Shown one piece after another: positions 1 to 7,568 of a stretch of 64,000 bases of DNA. The position numbers were made by a program, and so were the translations under genes. The stretch covers positions 113,495-177,494 of the forward strand of contig NZ_JANUGP010000015.1 in the NCBI RefSeq assembly GCF_024753135.1, given 5' to 3'. The first letter of the stretch is position 1, and each line of letters opens with the position of its first letter. The stretch comes from Streptomyces pyxinicus. Its GTDB lineage: Bacteria > Actinomycetota > Actinomycetes > Streptomycetales > Streptomycetaceae. Below the pieces are notes generated by a model. It saw only the letters and a program-made list of their open reading frames with translations. It did no database searches and was not told where the DNA came from.

Positions 1-15
1 GGCCGCGTGCGCGGG

Positions 16-1599
16 TCAGGTGGTGGTGAGGTGTCGGCGCAGGTGCTTTTTGTCGGGCTTGCCCGCGTCCGTCAGCGGGATGGTGGGGACGAGCTGGACG
101 CGGTGGGGGCGGTACATGGTGCCCAGGCGTTCTTCGACCCAGTCGCCGAGCCCCGCCACGTCGAGGTCGGCGCCGTCGGCGGGGACGATCACCGCGCAGA
201 CCTGTTCGACGTTGTCGGCGTCGCGGACACCGAGGACCGCGCAGGCGCGGACGTCGGGGTGGGTGTTGAGGACGTCTTCGAGGTCGCCGGTGTAGACGTG
301 GCCGCCGACCACCACGATCATGTCCTTGATCCGGTCGACGATCGTCAGGTATCCGTGCTCGTCGAGGAAGCCGAGGTCGCCGGTGTGCAGCCAGCCGTCC
401 CGCAGGACTTCGGCGGTCAGTTCGGGCTGCTTCCAGTAGCCCTGCATCATCGTCGGGGTGCGCACGCAGATCTCGCCGTGTTCGCCGTACGGCAGTTCGC
501 GGCCGTCCTCGGCGCGCACCGTCACTTCCACGCCGGGCAGTGGGCGGCCGGCGGTGCGCATGCGCTGCGGGTGGGCCGGGTCGTGTTCGTCGGCGGGCAG
601 GACGCTGATGCCACCGACTTCGTTCTGTCCGTAGAACTGGGTCAGGACCGGGCCGAGGACTTCCACCGCGCGTGCCATGCGTGCCGGTGAGGAGGAGCAG
701 CCGCCGTAGAGGAGGGAGCGCAGGCTTGAGGTGTCGCGGGGGCGGGCTGCGGCCTCCTCGGTGAGTTCGTAGACGAGGGGCGGCATCAGGAAGAGGTGGG
801 TGATGCGTTCGTCCTCGATGGTGTCGAGGGCCTGGGCCGCCTGGAAGTGCGGGAGGAGGACGACGGTTCCGCGGGTGCGCAGGGCGATGTCGGCGAGGAC
901 ACCGCCGAGGTGGGCGAGGGGGGTGCTCACGAGCAGTCGGGGTGCGTCGTCCAGGAAGGTGGCGCGTTCCGGGGCTGCGGGGTGATCGTGGGTGGTGCTT
1001 TCGTGCTGTTCGTCGGTGGGGTGGCCGGGGGCGAGTCCGCGCATGTGTGCCTGGGTGAAGCAGATGCCCTTCGGGTGGCCGGTGGTTCCGCCGGTGTGGC
1101 GGATCATGCAGATGTCGTCCGGTTCGGCCTGGCCGGTGACCGGTTCATCGGATTCCCGGGCGGCCAGGTCGAGCAGGTCGGTGATGGTCTCGGTCTCGCC
1201 CAGGGAGAGGAGGGTCTCGACCGGGGTCTGCTTCGTGATCTCGGCGGCGCGTTGCTGGTGTTCGGGGTCGGTGACGAGGATGCGGGTGTCCACGTCGCTC
1301 ACGATGGCGGCTTGTACGTCGGCGGAGATCCGGCTGTAGAGGTGGGTGACCCGGCAGCCCAGCAGGTGGGCGGCGTACCGGACAGCCAGCGTCTCGGGCA
1401 GGTTGCCGGCCAGCAGGGCCACCGTGGTGCCCCGTTGTGCGCCGTGTGCCGCGAGGGCCCGGGCGAGCCGGTGCACCAGGGCGCGGAACTCTCCGGCGCT
1501 GACTCGCCGCCCCTGGTGTACCAGGGTCTCCCGGTTCGGGTCGGCGGCCAGTGCGTCGAGGGTCTCCTCGACGTACGTGCGGAACGGTGCGTGAGCCAT
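16..1599 (-). CDS. AMP-dependent acyl-CoA synthetase/ligase (ANL superfamily)
   Basis: This 527-aa protein probably activates a carboxylic acid as an acyl-adenylate and transfers it to CoA. The P-loop-like AMP motif TGGTTGHPKG is at residues 169-178. An adenine/acyl pocket segment YGQNEVG lies near 320, the hinge region HTGDLGFLDEHGYLTIVDR near 405-425, and the C-terminal lysine region GKPDKKHLRRHL at the end. Length is normal for fatty-acyl or aryl-CoA ligases. No signal peptide or membrane segment is visible, so it is cytoplasmic. The ATG at 1599 fits the family's usual N-terminus. It is transcribed in the same direction as the lanthipeptide genes but is separated from them by 221 bp holding two inverted repeats, so it may have its own control. 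Substrate cannot be read from the sequence. A role in lanthipeptide acylation is possible but unsupported. Confidence 0.9.
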   Translation of the reverse strand: MAHAPFRTYVEETLDALAADPNRETLVHQGRRVSAGEFRALVHRLARALAAHGAQRGTTVALLAGNLPETLAVRYAAHLLGCRVTHLYSRISADVQAAIVSDVDTRILVTDPEHQQRAAEITKQTPVETLLSLGETETITDLLDLAARESDEPVTGQAEPDDICMIRHTGGTTGHPKGICFTQAHMRGLAPGHPTDEQHESTTHDHPAAPERATFLDDAPRLLVSTPLAHLGGVLADIALRTRGTVVLLPHFQAAQALDTIEDERITHLFLMPPLVYELTEEAAARPRDTSSLRSLLYGGCSSSPARMARAVEVLGPVLTQFYGQNEVGGISVLPADEHDPAHPQRMRTAGRPLPGVEVTVRAEDGRELPYGEHGEICVRTPTMMQGYWKQPELTAEVLRDGWLHTGDLGFLDEHGYLTIVDRIKDMIVVVGGHVYTGDLEDVLNTHPDVRACAVLGVRDADNVEQVCAVIVPADGADLDVAGLGDWVEERLGTMYRPHRVQLVPTIPLTDAGKPDKKHLRRHLTTT

Positions 1600-1668
1600 G
1601 GGTACGGCAGGCCTTTCTTCCCGGCGGTGAGGCGGCGGGTGCGGTCCGGTCCCGGGCCTCCTATTTCG

Positions 1669-1721
1669 GTTGCTGAAGGCAACGAAAGGGAGGCTAGGAC
1701 TCGTTGATCACCGGGATCAAC
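1669..1721. promoter_or_regulatory. Two inverted repeats upstream of the AMP ligase
   Basis: Between the synthetase stop and the ligase start are a 5-bp-arm inverted repeat (GTTGC/GCAAC, 1669-1683, 5-nt spacer) and a 7-bp-arm repeat (GTTGATC/GATCAAC, 1703-1721, 5-nt spacer). They are plausible repressor sites for the ligase gene. No regulator gene sits next to them, so the link is inferred. Confidence 0.4.
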
Positions 1722-1820
1722 TCGGGCGGGACCCCGGCATGCAGAACCGGCCACGGAGTGAGCGGGGGTCCGGGCCGGGCTGTCCGGCGGGCCCGGGCGC
1801 TCCCGCGAACGAGGGCGCCG

Positions 1821-4451
1821 TCAGGTGAGGAGGCCGAGCCGGGGGCCGCCGTGGTCGTGCAGGCGCCGGAAGAAGGCGAGTACGCCGGCGGACCCGCCGG
1901 CCCAGGTGGCGCTCGGGCGGGCCAGACCGGCGTCCGGGAAAATGGGCCGGGAACAGGTGCCGCCTGAGCGGCTCAGGATGATCAGGGCGACGGTCTCGGC
2001 GGCCCGACGGAACTCCTCGGACCCGGACGCCTGCGCGACGTCCACCATCAGCTCGCCCACCCCGGCCAGTCCGCAGCACTGCGTGACCAGCGGCATCCGC
2101 GGGGCCAGGGTGGCGCAGGCGCGCGCGGCCCGCTGGGCGAGTGCCAGGTGGGCGGGTTCGTCCAGGAGCCCGGCGGCGCGGACGAGTACGGCCCCGATGC
2201 CGGCCAGGCCGCGGCACCACGAGCCGTAGCGGCGGGTCGCCCCCGGCCCGGCCGCTGCCGCGAGGATGTCCGGGGTGCGGGCGGCCAGGCGTGCGGCGGC
2301 CTCTTGGGAGCGGCTGATCGCGGCGGGGTCCCCGGTCGCGGCGGCGTACTCCAGCAAGAAGTGGACGATGCCCGCCTCTCCGTGTGCGAGGCCCTCACGG
2401 AGCGCGGCGCTGCCGGGCGTGCCGGAGCCGGCCGGTGTCAGCTGAGCGGCGCCGGAGGCCAGCATCCGGTCGCAGTCGGCGGCGCTGGCCAGGTGCCGGT
2501 CGGCGGTGTGGCGGTCGCCGCGCTCGTGGGCGCGCCGGGCGAGCAGCAGCTGGCCGAGGCCGATGCCGGCGGCGCCCGCGATCAGGTCGGCCTCCGGCGG
2601 GCCGCCGTCCGGCGCGCGGCCGGGCAGTGCGGATTGACCGAAGGTCAGCTCCGTCCCCGCCTCCGTGAGGAAGAGTTCGACGCCGGTGCGCCCCGAGTAG
2701 AGGCCCGGTGGCAGGCTCCTGAACCGCTGTGCCGCCGTCCACTGCGCCAGCGCGGCGACGGCCGGGCGTACGCCGGGGCGGTGGGAGTGGCGCAGGAGTT
2801 CCAGGCCGAGTCCCGCGCTGCCGCCGTAGACGTCGACCGGTGTGGGGATGTCCAGGTGTGCGGCCCGTACCGGGTCCGCGATCGCGAGCGCTTCGGTGAC
2901 GCAGAACTCGGCCGTGTGCTCGATGATCTCTTCGAGGAGATCGTTGTCGAGCCGGGGCTCCGGGGGCCGGCGGGAGACGCCGACCGCGCCGGTACGAAGC
3001 CTGTCGGCCGCGGCGGTCCGTACAGCGGCATCGAAGCTCAGGAGACCTGTGATCGCCGAGCGGATCCGCTGGTGGGCGGGGCCGGGCAGGGCCCAGGCCA
3101 GGCAGTCAAGGGTCCGGTCCCTGTTGACCGTCCGGTCGGGGTCGACGATCACGGGGTCCAGGCCGGTGGCGGCGAAGAACAGGGTCGCGCCGAGGGCGTA
3201 GTAGTCGTCGGCGGGCACGGCCGGTCCGGTCGTGCGGGCGACCGGGGCGCTGTAGCCGGGGGTCGATCCGGCCGGGCCAATGCCGTCCAGCTCGCTGATG
3301 CCGAAGTCGACGACGTGGCAGTGGTCGGGGCCGTCGAGGACGATGTTGTCGGGTTTGAGGTCACGGATGACCACGTTCCGGGCGTGGACGGCGTCCAGGA
3401 TGCGCAGGAGGCGGGAGGCAAGGGTGGTGAGGGCGTGGGGGGCGCGGTGAACGCCGGCGGCCCCTGCGGCGGCGCCGTCCGGGCGGGGGCCGTCGTCCCG
3501 GTAGGGGTCGTCTTCCGGGCTAGGGCCGTCGTCGCGGCCGATGTCGGGGTTGTCGTCCCGGTAGGGGCCGTTGTCCAGGACCTCGCGCCGCAGGTCACGG
3601 TCGCCGCAGTCGCTGGTCACCAGGTACTCGTCCGCGTGGTGACGGAAGTAGTCCCGTGCGCGGGGCACTCCCGCGACGCCGTCGAGCGCGGTGAGGACCC
3701 TGTGTTCGTTGCGCAGCCGGTCCCGGGTGTCCGCGCCGGTCTCGTCCTCACCCACGAAGGCCCTGGCCTGCTTGACCACCACCGGCTGCCCGAGCGCCCG
3801 GTCGACCGCGCGGTAGACGTTGCCCTGGGGTTTGCGTGCGATACCGGCGGTGACCGTGTAACGGCCGCCACCGAAGCGTCCGGCGCCGGGGCCGGGCGGG
3901 GGCAGTCCCTCGTCCCGCGCGGGTCCGGTCGTGAAGGGGTCCTCCGCCCAGGGCGGGCAGCGGTAGCGGCCCACTGCCAGGCCGTCGAAGATCCGGCCGT
4001 CCGGTCCGGTCATGACGGATTCGACTCGTCCGCTGCGGCCGGTCCGGTAGTCGCCCGTGAAAGGGCCGTAACGGTAGTAGACGGGGGCCCGGGGGTCGAC
4101 CCGCCGGTCGCTGACGACTCGCGGGCCCTCCCGGCCTCGCAGCACGGCCGCGAGTTCCCGGGCGATCTCGACCACCGCGCCGGCCGGAGGGTAGACCGTG
4201 ATCGCTTTGCCCACGCAACCGCCGCTCACCGAACCGGAGTTGATGCGGAGCAGCGTCTCGGGATCGCGTGCGAACTTCGCGTGGCAGACGTGTCGCGCCA
4301 GCACTCGCAGGACGAGCCCGGTCACGGCGTCGAGGTCGCCGGGGCGCGTCGAGACGTGCAGCTTCCACCCGTGCTCCATCGCCGGCATCCGCGGATCGTT
4401 GAGGTACGACCAGGTGCTGTCGGACCATTCGGCGCGGCCGGCGATGGACAC
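1821..4451 (-). CDS. Class IV lanthipeptide synthetase (LanL-type)
   Basis: This 876-aa enzyme should phosphorylate Ser/Thr of the adjacent precursor, eliminate phosphate, and cyclise Cys onto the dehydro residues. An N-terminal lyase-like region carries GWKLHVS at 28-34. A Ser/Thr-kinase-like domain (about 195-470) has Lys227, the catalytic segment IRDLKPDN (362-369) and DFG (382-384). The LanC-like cyclase (about 510-876) keeps zinc-binding positions Cys746, Cys792 and Cys793. Class III enzymes lack these ligands, which is why I call class IV. The second site reads CCG rather than the common CHG, as in ProcM-like cyclases. A DD-rich insert (292-327) interrupts the kinase domain. The open frame continues upstream to 4823, but a GTG start at 4451, 8 bp after the precursor stop, fits the family N-terminus. 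No transporter gene is adjacent. Confidence 0.88.
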   Translation of the reverse strand: MSIAGRAEWSDSTWSYLNDPRMPAMEHGWKLHVSTRPGDLDAVTGLVLRVLARHVCHAKFARDPETLLRINSGSVSGGCVGKAITVYPPAGAVVEIARELAAVLRGREGPRVVSDRRVDPRAPVYYRYGPFTGDYRTGRSGRVESVMTGPDGRIFDGLAVGRYRCPPWAEDPFTTGPARDEGLPPPGPGAGRFGGGRYTVTAGIARKPQGNVYRAVDRALGQPVVVKQARAFVGEDETGADTRDRLRNEHRVLTALDGVAGVPRARDYFRHHADEYLVTSDCGDRDLRREVLDNGPYRDDNPDIGRDDGPSPEDDPYRDDGPRPDGAAAGAAGVHRAPHALTTLASRLLRILDAVHARNVVIRDLKPDNIVLDGPDHCHVVDFGISELDGIGPAGSTPGYSAPVARTTGPAVPADDYYALGATLFFAATGLDPVIVDPDRTVNRDRTLDCLAWALPGPAHQRIRSAITGLLSFDAAVRTAAADRLRTGAVGVSRRPPEPRLDNDLLEEIIEHTAEFCVTEALAIADPVRAAHLDIPTPVDVYGGSAGLGLELLRHSHRPGVRPAVAALAQWTAAQRFRSLPPGLYSGRTGVELFLTEAGTELTFGQSALPGRAPDGGPPEADLIAGAAGIGLGQLLLARRAHERGDRHTADRHLASAADCDRMLASGAAQLTPAGSGTPGSAALREGLAHGEAGIVHFLLEYAAATGDPAAISRSQEAAARLAARTPDILAAAAGPGATRRYGSWCRGLAGIGAVLVRAAGLLDEPAHLALAQRAARACATLAPRMPLVTQCCGLAGVGELMVDVAQASGSEEFRRAAETVALIILSRSGGTCSRPIFPDAGLARPSATWAGGSAGVLAFFRRLHDHGGPRLGLLT

Positions 4452-4459
4452 GGTCGCCG

Positions 4460-4642
4460 CTACGAGTTGAAGTCGCAGGCGAAACGGGTGGTGGCGGTCA
4501 CCCAGGGGTCGGCCAGACACGCCGTGTGCTCGCGGTCGCCGCGGTCGTCGTCCTCGAACACGATCAGTTCGTCGTCGAGCTCCAGCGGGCCGGCGTCGCG
4601 GACATCGCGGGCTCTGGGAAGATCCTGCACGGGTGAGGGCAT
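4460..4642 (-). CDS. Class IV lanthipeptide precursor peptide
   Basis: This 60-aa peptide sits directly upstream of the LanL-type synthetase. The leader is acidic and amphipathic (LELDDELIVFEDDD, residues 20-33), as expected for a leader recognised by class III/IV kinases. The C-terminal part carries the modifiable residues Thr40, Cys42, Thr49, Thr51, Thr52, Cys56 and Ser60. Two cysteines allow at most two (methyl)lanthionine rings. The start is ATG at 4642, preceded by GGAGG with a 6-nt spacer. An in-frame upstream ATG at 4732 would lack that ribosome site and would overlap the predicted -10 box, so I reject it. The leader/core cleavage point is not obvious; no GG or protease motif is seen. 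The call rests on composition and context, not on similarity to a named peptide. Confidence 0.82.
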   Translation of the reverse strand: MPSPVQDLPRARDVRDAGPLELDDELIVFEDDDRGDREHTACLADPWVTATTRFACDFNS

Positions 4643-4731
4643 GTGACGCCTCCATGTCTGGTGTGCACCGGGGTGTGGCTGTGAGCGCTGCGGGACCGGC
4701 GGACTGGCCGAAGCCACGAGCGTGAGGCACA

Positions 4732-4760
4732 AAAGTAGGGAGCGCCGACCCGGCTGACAA
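4732..4760 (-). promoter_or_regulatory. Predicted promoter of the lanthipeptide operon
   Basis: On the minus strand TTGTCA (4760-4755) is followed after exactly 17 nt by TACTTT (4737-4732). This is close to a vegetative -35/-10 pair. Transcription would start near 4725, giving a leader of about 80 nt before the precursor ATG. Confidence 0.55.
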
Positions 4761-4870
4761 GGGGGCGTGCACCGGGTTGTCGCGTGTCCCCGCCCCTGAT
4801 GTGCGCAGAGCCGGTCGGCACACCGTGCGGCCGCGGACGCCGAGTCGGCCGTCCGCAGCCGCGTTCCGGC

Positions 4871-5293
4871 TCAGCGAACGTGCACCGTCACCACGTCAGA
4901 GGTGTGCAGACGTGCGGGATTACGGTCGTGCGCGCTGGTCAGGCCGTACAGCACCGCACGGAACTCCAGGTTGCCGCGGCGAGCGGACGTGCCCTGTGCG
5001 GTGACCTTGGCGTTGCCCTTGCGTACGGCACTGCAGTTCTCCTGGTGCCAGCCTTCGCCGAACCCGTTCTCCTCGATGCACAGTTGGTGCAGGTAGCCGG
5101 CGCTGTCGTCGCCACCGTGCGCCTGGACGGTGATGGTCTTGCCGACATGTGCCATGTGCGGTGCCGTGATGTCCACAGCGCCCTTGGCGAACGCCGGTGC
5201 GACGGCCAGGGTGACCGCGGCCAGGCCCAGCGCGCCGATCACCGCCACACGGCCGCCCCGTGTCGTTGCTCCGGTCTTCTTCGTCCTGGTCAT
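4871..5293 (-). CDS. Secreted hypothetical protein, Ig-like beta-rich
   Basis: A 140-aa exported protein. Residues 1-36 form a classical signal peptide (basic N-terminus MTRTKKT, hydrophobic core, cleavage likely after AFA). The mature part has two cysteines, in QLCIEEN and ENCSAVR, suggesting one disulfide. It ends in a beta-strand pattern (SDVVTVHVR) reminiscent of small Ig-like domains. The ATG at 5293 follows a GGAGGGA ribosome site. It lies upstream of the lanthipeptide promoter on the same strand, but more than 100 bp away, so it is probably a separate unit. I do not recognise a characterised family. Confidence 0.75.
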   Translation of the reverse strand: MTRTKKTGATTRGGRVAVIGALGLAAVTLAVAPAFAKGAVDITAPHMAHVGKTITVQAHGGDDSAGYLHQLCIEENGFGEGWHQENCSAVRKGNAKVTAQGTSARRGNLEFRAVLYGLTSAHDRNPARLHTSDVVTVHVR

Positions 5294-5473
5294 GGACTAC
5301 TTCCCTCCCATGGATCCCCCGGCTTGTGAGATCCATGCGTTTCGCGAAGACGCCCGGTGCGTCTCGCTGACTGACCAGATGGGCCGGCCGGCTCGCGCGT
5401 TTCCTTTCGCCCGGCACCGTTACGCGTTCACTACACAGCCGCCAAGTCTCGAACGCCCCTGGGCGACCTTCCG

Positions 5474-6058
5474 TCAGCCGGTCGTCGAGGCGGGTTCCGT
5501 GCCGGTGCCCAGCAGGTCGGTGACGAGTCGGCGGGCGTAGGAGGTGTCGAGGCCGGCGGGGCGGAAGAGGATGCGGTACATCAGGGGGGCGACGACGCGG
5601 TCCATGACCGTCTCGGTGCCGGGTACGGCGTCCTGGAGGCCGGCCGCACGGGCGAGGATGGCGTCGATCTGGTCGGCGGCGTAGGCCGAGCACTGCCCGG
5701 CGTTGCCGCCGTCCGGGTCTCCGAGCAGAGCGTCGCGGACGTAGTCGCGGCCGGCGGGCGAGGCCATCTCGTCGAGGAACTGTTCGGCCCAGGCTGTCAG
5801 GTCGGTGCGCAGATCGCCGAGGTCCGGCGGTGCGGTCTCGGGGCGCAGCCGCTCCACGGCGACGTCCGACAGCAGTTCCCGCAGGTCGCCCCAGCGGCGG
5901 TAGATCGTGGAAGGGGTGACTCCCGCGCGCTGGGCGACGAGCGGCACCGTCAGTGCGGCGCGGTCCGTCTCCGAGAGGAGTTCGCGCACCGCGCTGTGCA
6001 CCGACGTCTGGACCCGGGCGCTGCGCCCGCCGGGGCGCACCATCGGCTTGCGGCTCAT
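5474..6058 (-). CDS. TetR family transcriptional regulator
   Basis: This 194-aa repressor has an N-terminal helix-turn-helix (about residues 15-60, including AQRAGVTPSTIYRRWGD) and a mostly helical C-terminal ligand domain of the TetR_C_11 type. It is oriented away from the metallo-hydrolase gene at 6545. A palindromic site (6067-6091) lies immediately upstream of its own start, and two related sites lie before the hydrolase. Autoregulation and repression of the hydrolase are therefore likely. The ATG at 6058 gives the normal length. Confidence 0.88.
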   Translation of the reverse strand: MSRKPMVRPGGRSARVQTSVHSAVRELLSETDRAALTVPLVAQRAGVTPSTIYRRWGDLRELLSDVAVERLRPETAPPDLGDLRTDLTAWAEQFLDEMASPAGRDYVRDALLGDPDGGNAGQCSAYAADQIDAILARAAGLQDAVPGTETVMDRVVAPLMYRILFRPAGLDTSYARRLVTDLLGTGTEPASTTG

Positions 6059-6066
6059 GCATCCAC

Positions 6067-6091
6067 CTTAAAGCACAGTCCTTGCGTTTAG
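6067..6091. promoter_or_regulatory. TetR operator O1 (9-7-9 palindrome)
   Basis: CTTAAAGCA, a 7-nt spacer and TGCGTTTAG. The right arm differs at two positions from the perfect arm TGCTTTAAG. It begins 8 bp upstream of the tetR start codon, a position suited to autorepression. The arm sequence and spacing match O2 and O3. Confidence 0.6.
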
Positions 6092-6374
6092 CCGTGCCAT
6101 GTTCCTCCCGCCGGGGCAAGCACCCGGAGGGGCTGTGTCCGCTCGTAGGTGTGCCCGACCCGCAGCAGAGTTCGTTCCTGAGCGGGGCCGCGAGCAGTTG
6201 CATGCCGATCGTCGGCTTCCAGGAGCAGGATCGCGCCGGCCGCCGACAGGCGCTGGGGCCACCGTGCTGTCGGCAGCGGCAAGGTGACCGGTGCGCACAC
6301 GGGAGCTGGCCGTGGTGGCTGTTCCGGCCACGTCGATCAGGTCCTTCAGCCCCACGGGAAGGCTTCTTTTTGCC
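6088..6374 (-). pseudogene. Amidase-signature enzyme remnant
   Basis: Reading the minus strand gives LPVGLKDLIDVAGTATTASS, the start of an amidase-signature catalytic core (the Lys of the Ser-cisSer-Lys triad is in this motif). It continues to a segment resembling RLSAAGAILL only after a +1 shift in a C run near 6262. The sequence then jumps to TIGMQLLAAPLRNE and LLRVGHTYERT, which belong at the extreme C-terminus of amidases, again across a frameshift. Roughly 300 internal residues, including the GGSSGG serine region, are missing. It is therefore a decayed, internally deleted gene lying between tetR and the operators. Its presence suggests the TetR once also controlled an amidase. Confidence 0.7.
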
Positions 6375-6414
6375 GCTGCGGTGAGTTGGTGAGTGTGGCA
6401 GGACCCCCGTCACA

Positions 6415-6439
6415 CCAAAAGCTAATGCTTTGCTTTAAG
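6415..6439. promoter_or_regulatory. TetR operator O2
   Basis: CCAAAAGCT (6 of 9 matches to CTTAAAGCA), a 7-nt spacer and a perfect TGCTTTAAG arm. It has the same 9-7-9 geometry as O1 and O3 and overlaps the predicted -35 box of the hydrolase promoter. Confidence 0.5.
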
Positions 6440-6458
6440 GGCCCGTAGGGGCTACGGT
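6430..6458 (+). promoter_or_regulatory. Predicted promoter of the MBL hydrolase gene
   Basis: TTGCTT (6430-6435), a 17-nt spacer and TACGGT (6453-6458). The predicted start near 6465 falls inside operator O3, and the -35 box lies inside O2. Occupancy of either site should block transcription. Confidence 0.5.
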
Positions 6459-6461
6459 GAC

Positions 6462-6486
6462 CTTAAAGCAAGCCGATTGCTTTAAG
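6462..6486. promoter_or_regulatory. TetR operator O3 (perfect 9-7-9 palindrome)
   Basis: CTTAAAGCA and TGCTTTAAG arms separated by AGCCGAT. The arms are perfectly complementary. It is centred 47 bp from O2 and lies 58 bp before the hydrolase start codon. Confidence 0.7.
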
Positions 6487-6544
6487 CGGTGGCGTTCAGG
6501 AGGCCGCCGCGCCGAACGGCGCAGGTACGAAAGAACGGTGGACC

Positions 6545-7441
6545 ATGCAGACTCCCGGCGCACCCCTTCCCCGCTGGACCGTGGGCGACGTGACCGTTCA
6601 CCGCGTCGACGAGGTGCCGCTGCCGCCGCCCACCGGCGCGTGGCTGCTGCCCGGCGCCACCCCCGACGTGGTGACCGGTGAAGACTGGCTGCACCCGCAC
6701 TTCGCCGACCACGAGGGCATCCTGCATCTCCACAGCCACAGTTTCGCCTTCGACGTCGACGGACTGCGTGTGCTCGTCGACACCGGGATCGGCAACGGCA
6801 AGCAGCGGGCCAATCCGGCCTGGCACAACCTGAACACGGACTTCCTGGACCGCCTCGCAGCGGGAGGCTTCCCCCCGGACTCCGTCGACCTGGTGATCCT
6901 CACCCACCTGCACGCCGACCACGTCGGGTGGAACACCCGGGCGGTGAACGGCGCATGGGTCCCCACCTTCCGCAACGCCCGCTACCTCACCAGTCGCGCC
7001 GAACGGGAGTTCTGGGCCTCGTACGACATGGACGCCGCGCGCGAGCAGATGTTCGGCGACTCGGTGATCCCGGTCGAACGCGCGGGTCTGCTGGACCTGG
7101 CCGACGTACCGGCGGACGGCATGGAGATCGCCCCCGGGCTGCGTCTGACACCCACGCCCGGGCACACCCCCGGGCACGTCGCCGTGGAGCTGACCAGCCG
7201 GGGCGAGAGGGCCCTGATCACCGGCGACTGCATCCACCACCCGGTCCAGTTCGCCCACCCTGCCATCGGCGCCTGCGTCGACATCGACCCGGAGCAGTCG
7301 GAAGCCTCCCGCCGCAGGCTGCTCGGCTCCCTCGCGGGTACGGACACGCTGCTGCTCGGCACCCACTTCGCGGCGCCGACCGCCGGCCGCGTGATCACCG
7401 CGGGCGACGCGTTCCGGCTCCAACCCGTCGCCGCGGTCTGA
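6545..7441 (+). CDS. MBL-fold metallo-hydrolase
   Basis: A 298-aa metallo-beta-lactamase-fold hydrolase. The metal site THLHADH is at residues 120-126 (His121, His123, Asp125, His126). Further ligands are in the TPGHTPGH segment near 203-210, the Asp of ITGDCIHHP near 229, and a late His in GTHFAAP. The family includes lactonases, sulfatases and other hydrolases; the substrate is not evident. No signal peptide is seen. The ATG follows a weak purine-rich stretch (GAAAGAACGG). It is controlled by a promoter flanked by TetR operators, so an inducing ligand, perhaps its own substrate, probably releases the neighbouring repressor. Confidence 0.9.
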   Translation: MQTPGAPLPRWTVGDVTVHRVDEVPLPPPTGAWLLPGATPDVVTGEDWLHPHFADHEGILHLHSHSFAFDVDGLRVLVDTGIGNGKQRANPAWHNLNTDFLDRLAAGGFPPDSVDLVILTHLHADHVGWNTRAVNGAWVPTFRNARYLTSRAEREFWASYDMDAAREQMFGDSVIPVERAGLLDLADVPADGMEIAPGLRLTPTPGHTPGHVAVELTSRGERALITGDCIHHPVQFAHPAIGACVDIDPEQSEASRRRLLGSLAGTDTLLLGTHFAAPTAGRVITAGDAFRLQPVAAV

Positions 7442-7568
7442 CGGGCACCCTGTCCGACCGCCGAGTCCGGTGACCCGCGGAGGCGGGCGGTGCCGCCACT
7501 CGAACACCTGTCGGCAACGGGGCGTACATCGAGCCGCCGCCCCTTCCGCAAGCCTTGTCGGCGTTGCC

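Noticed and set aside
2148..4646. 832-aa open frame on the plus strand opposite the lanthipeptide synthetase
   Set aside because: Antisense shadow of a GC-rich gene; Val/Gly/Arg-rich translation with no domain, while the minus strand has clear kinase and LanC motifs.
4452..4823. N-terminal extension of the synthetase frame up to 4823
   Set aside because: It overlaps the precursor gene in another frame and has Arg/Pro-rich non-protein-like sequence; family N-terminus begins at about 4451.
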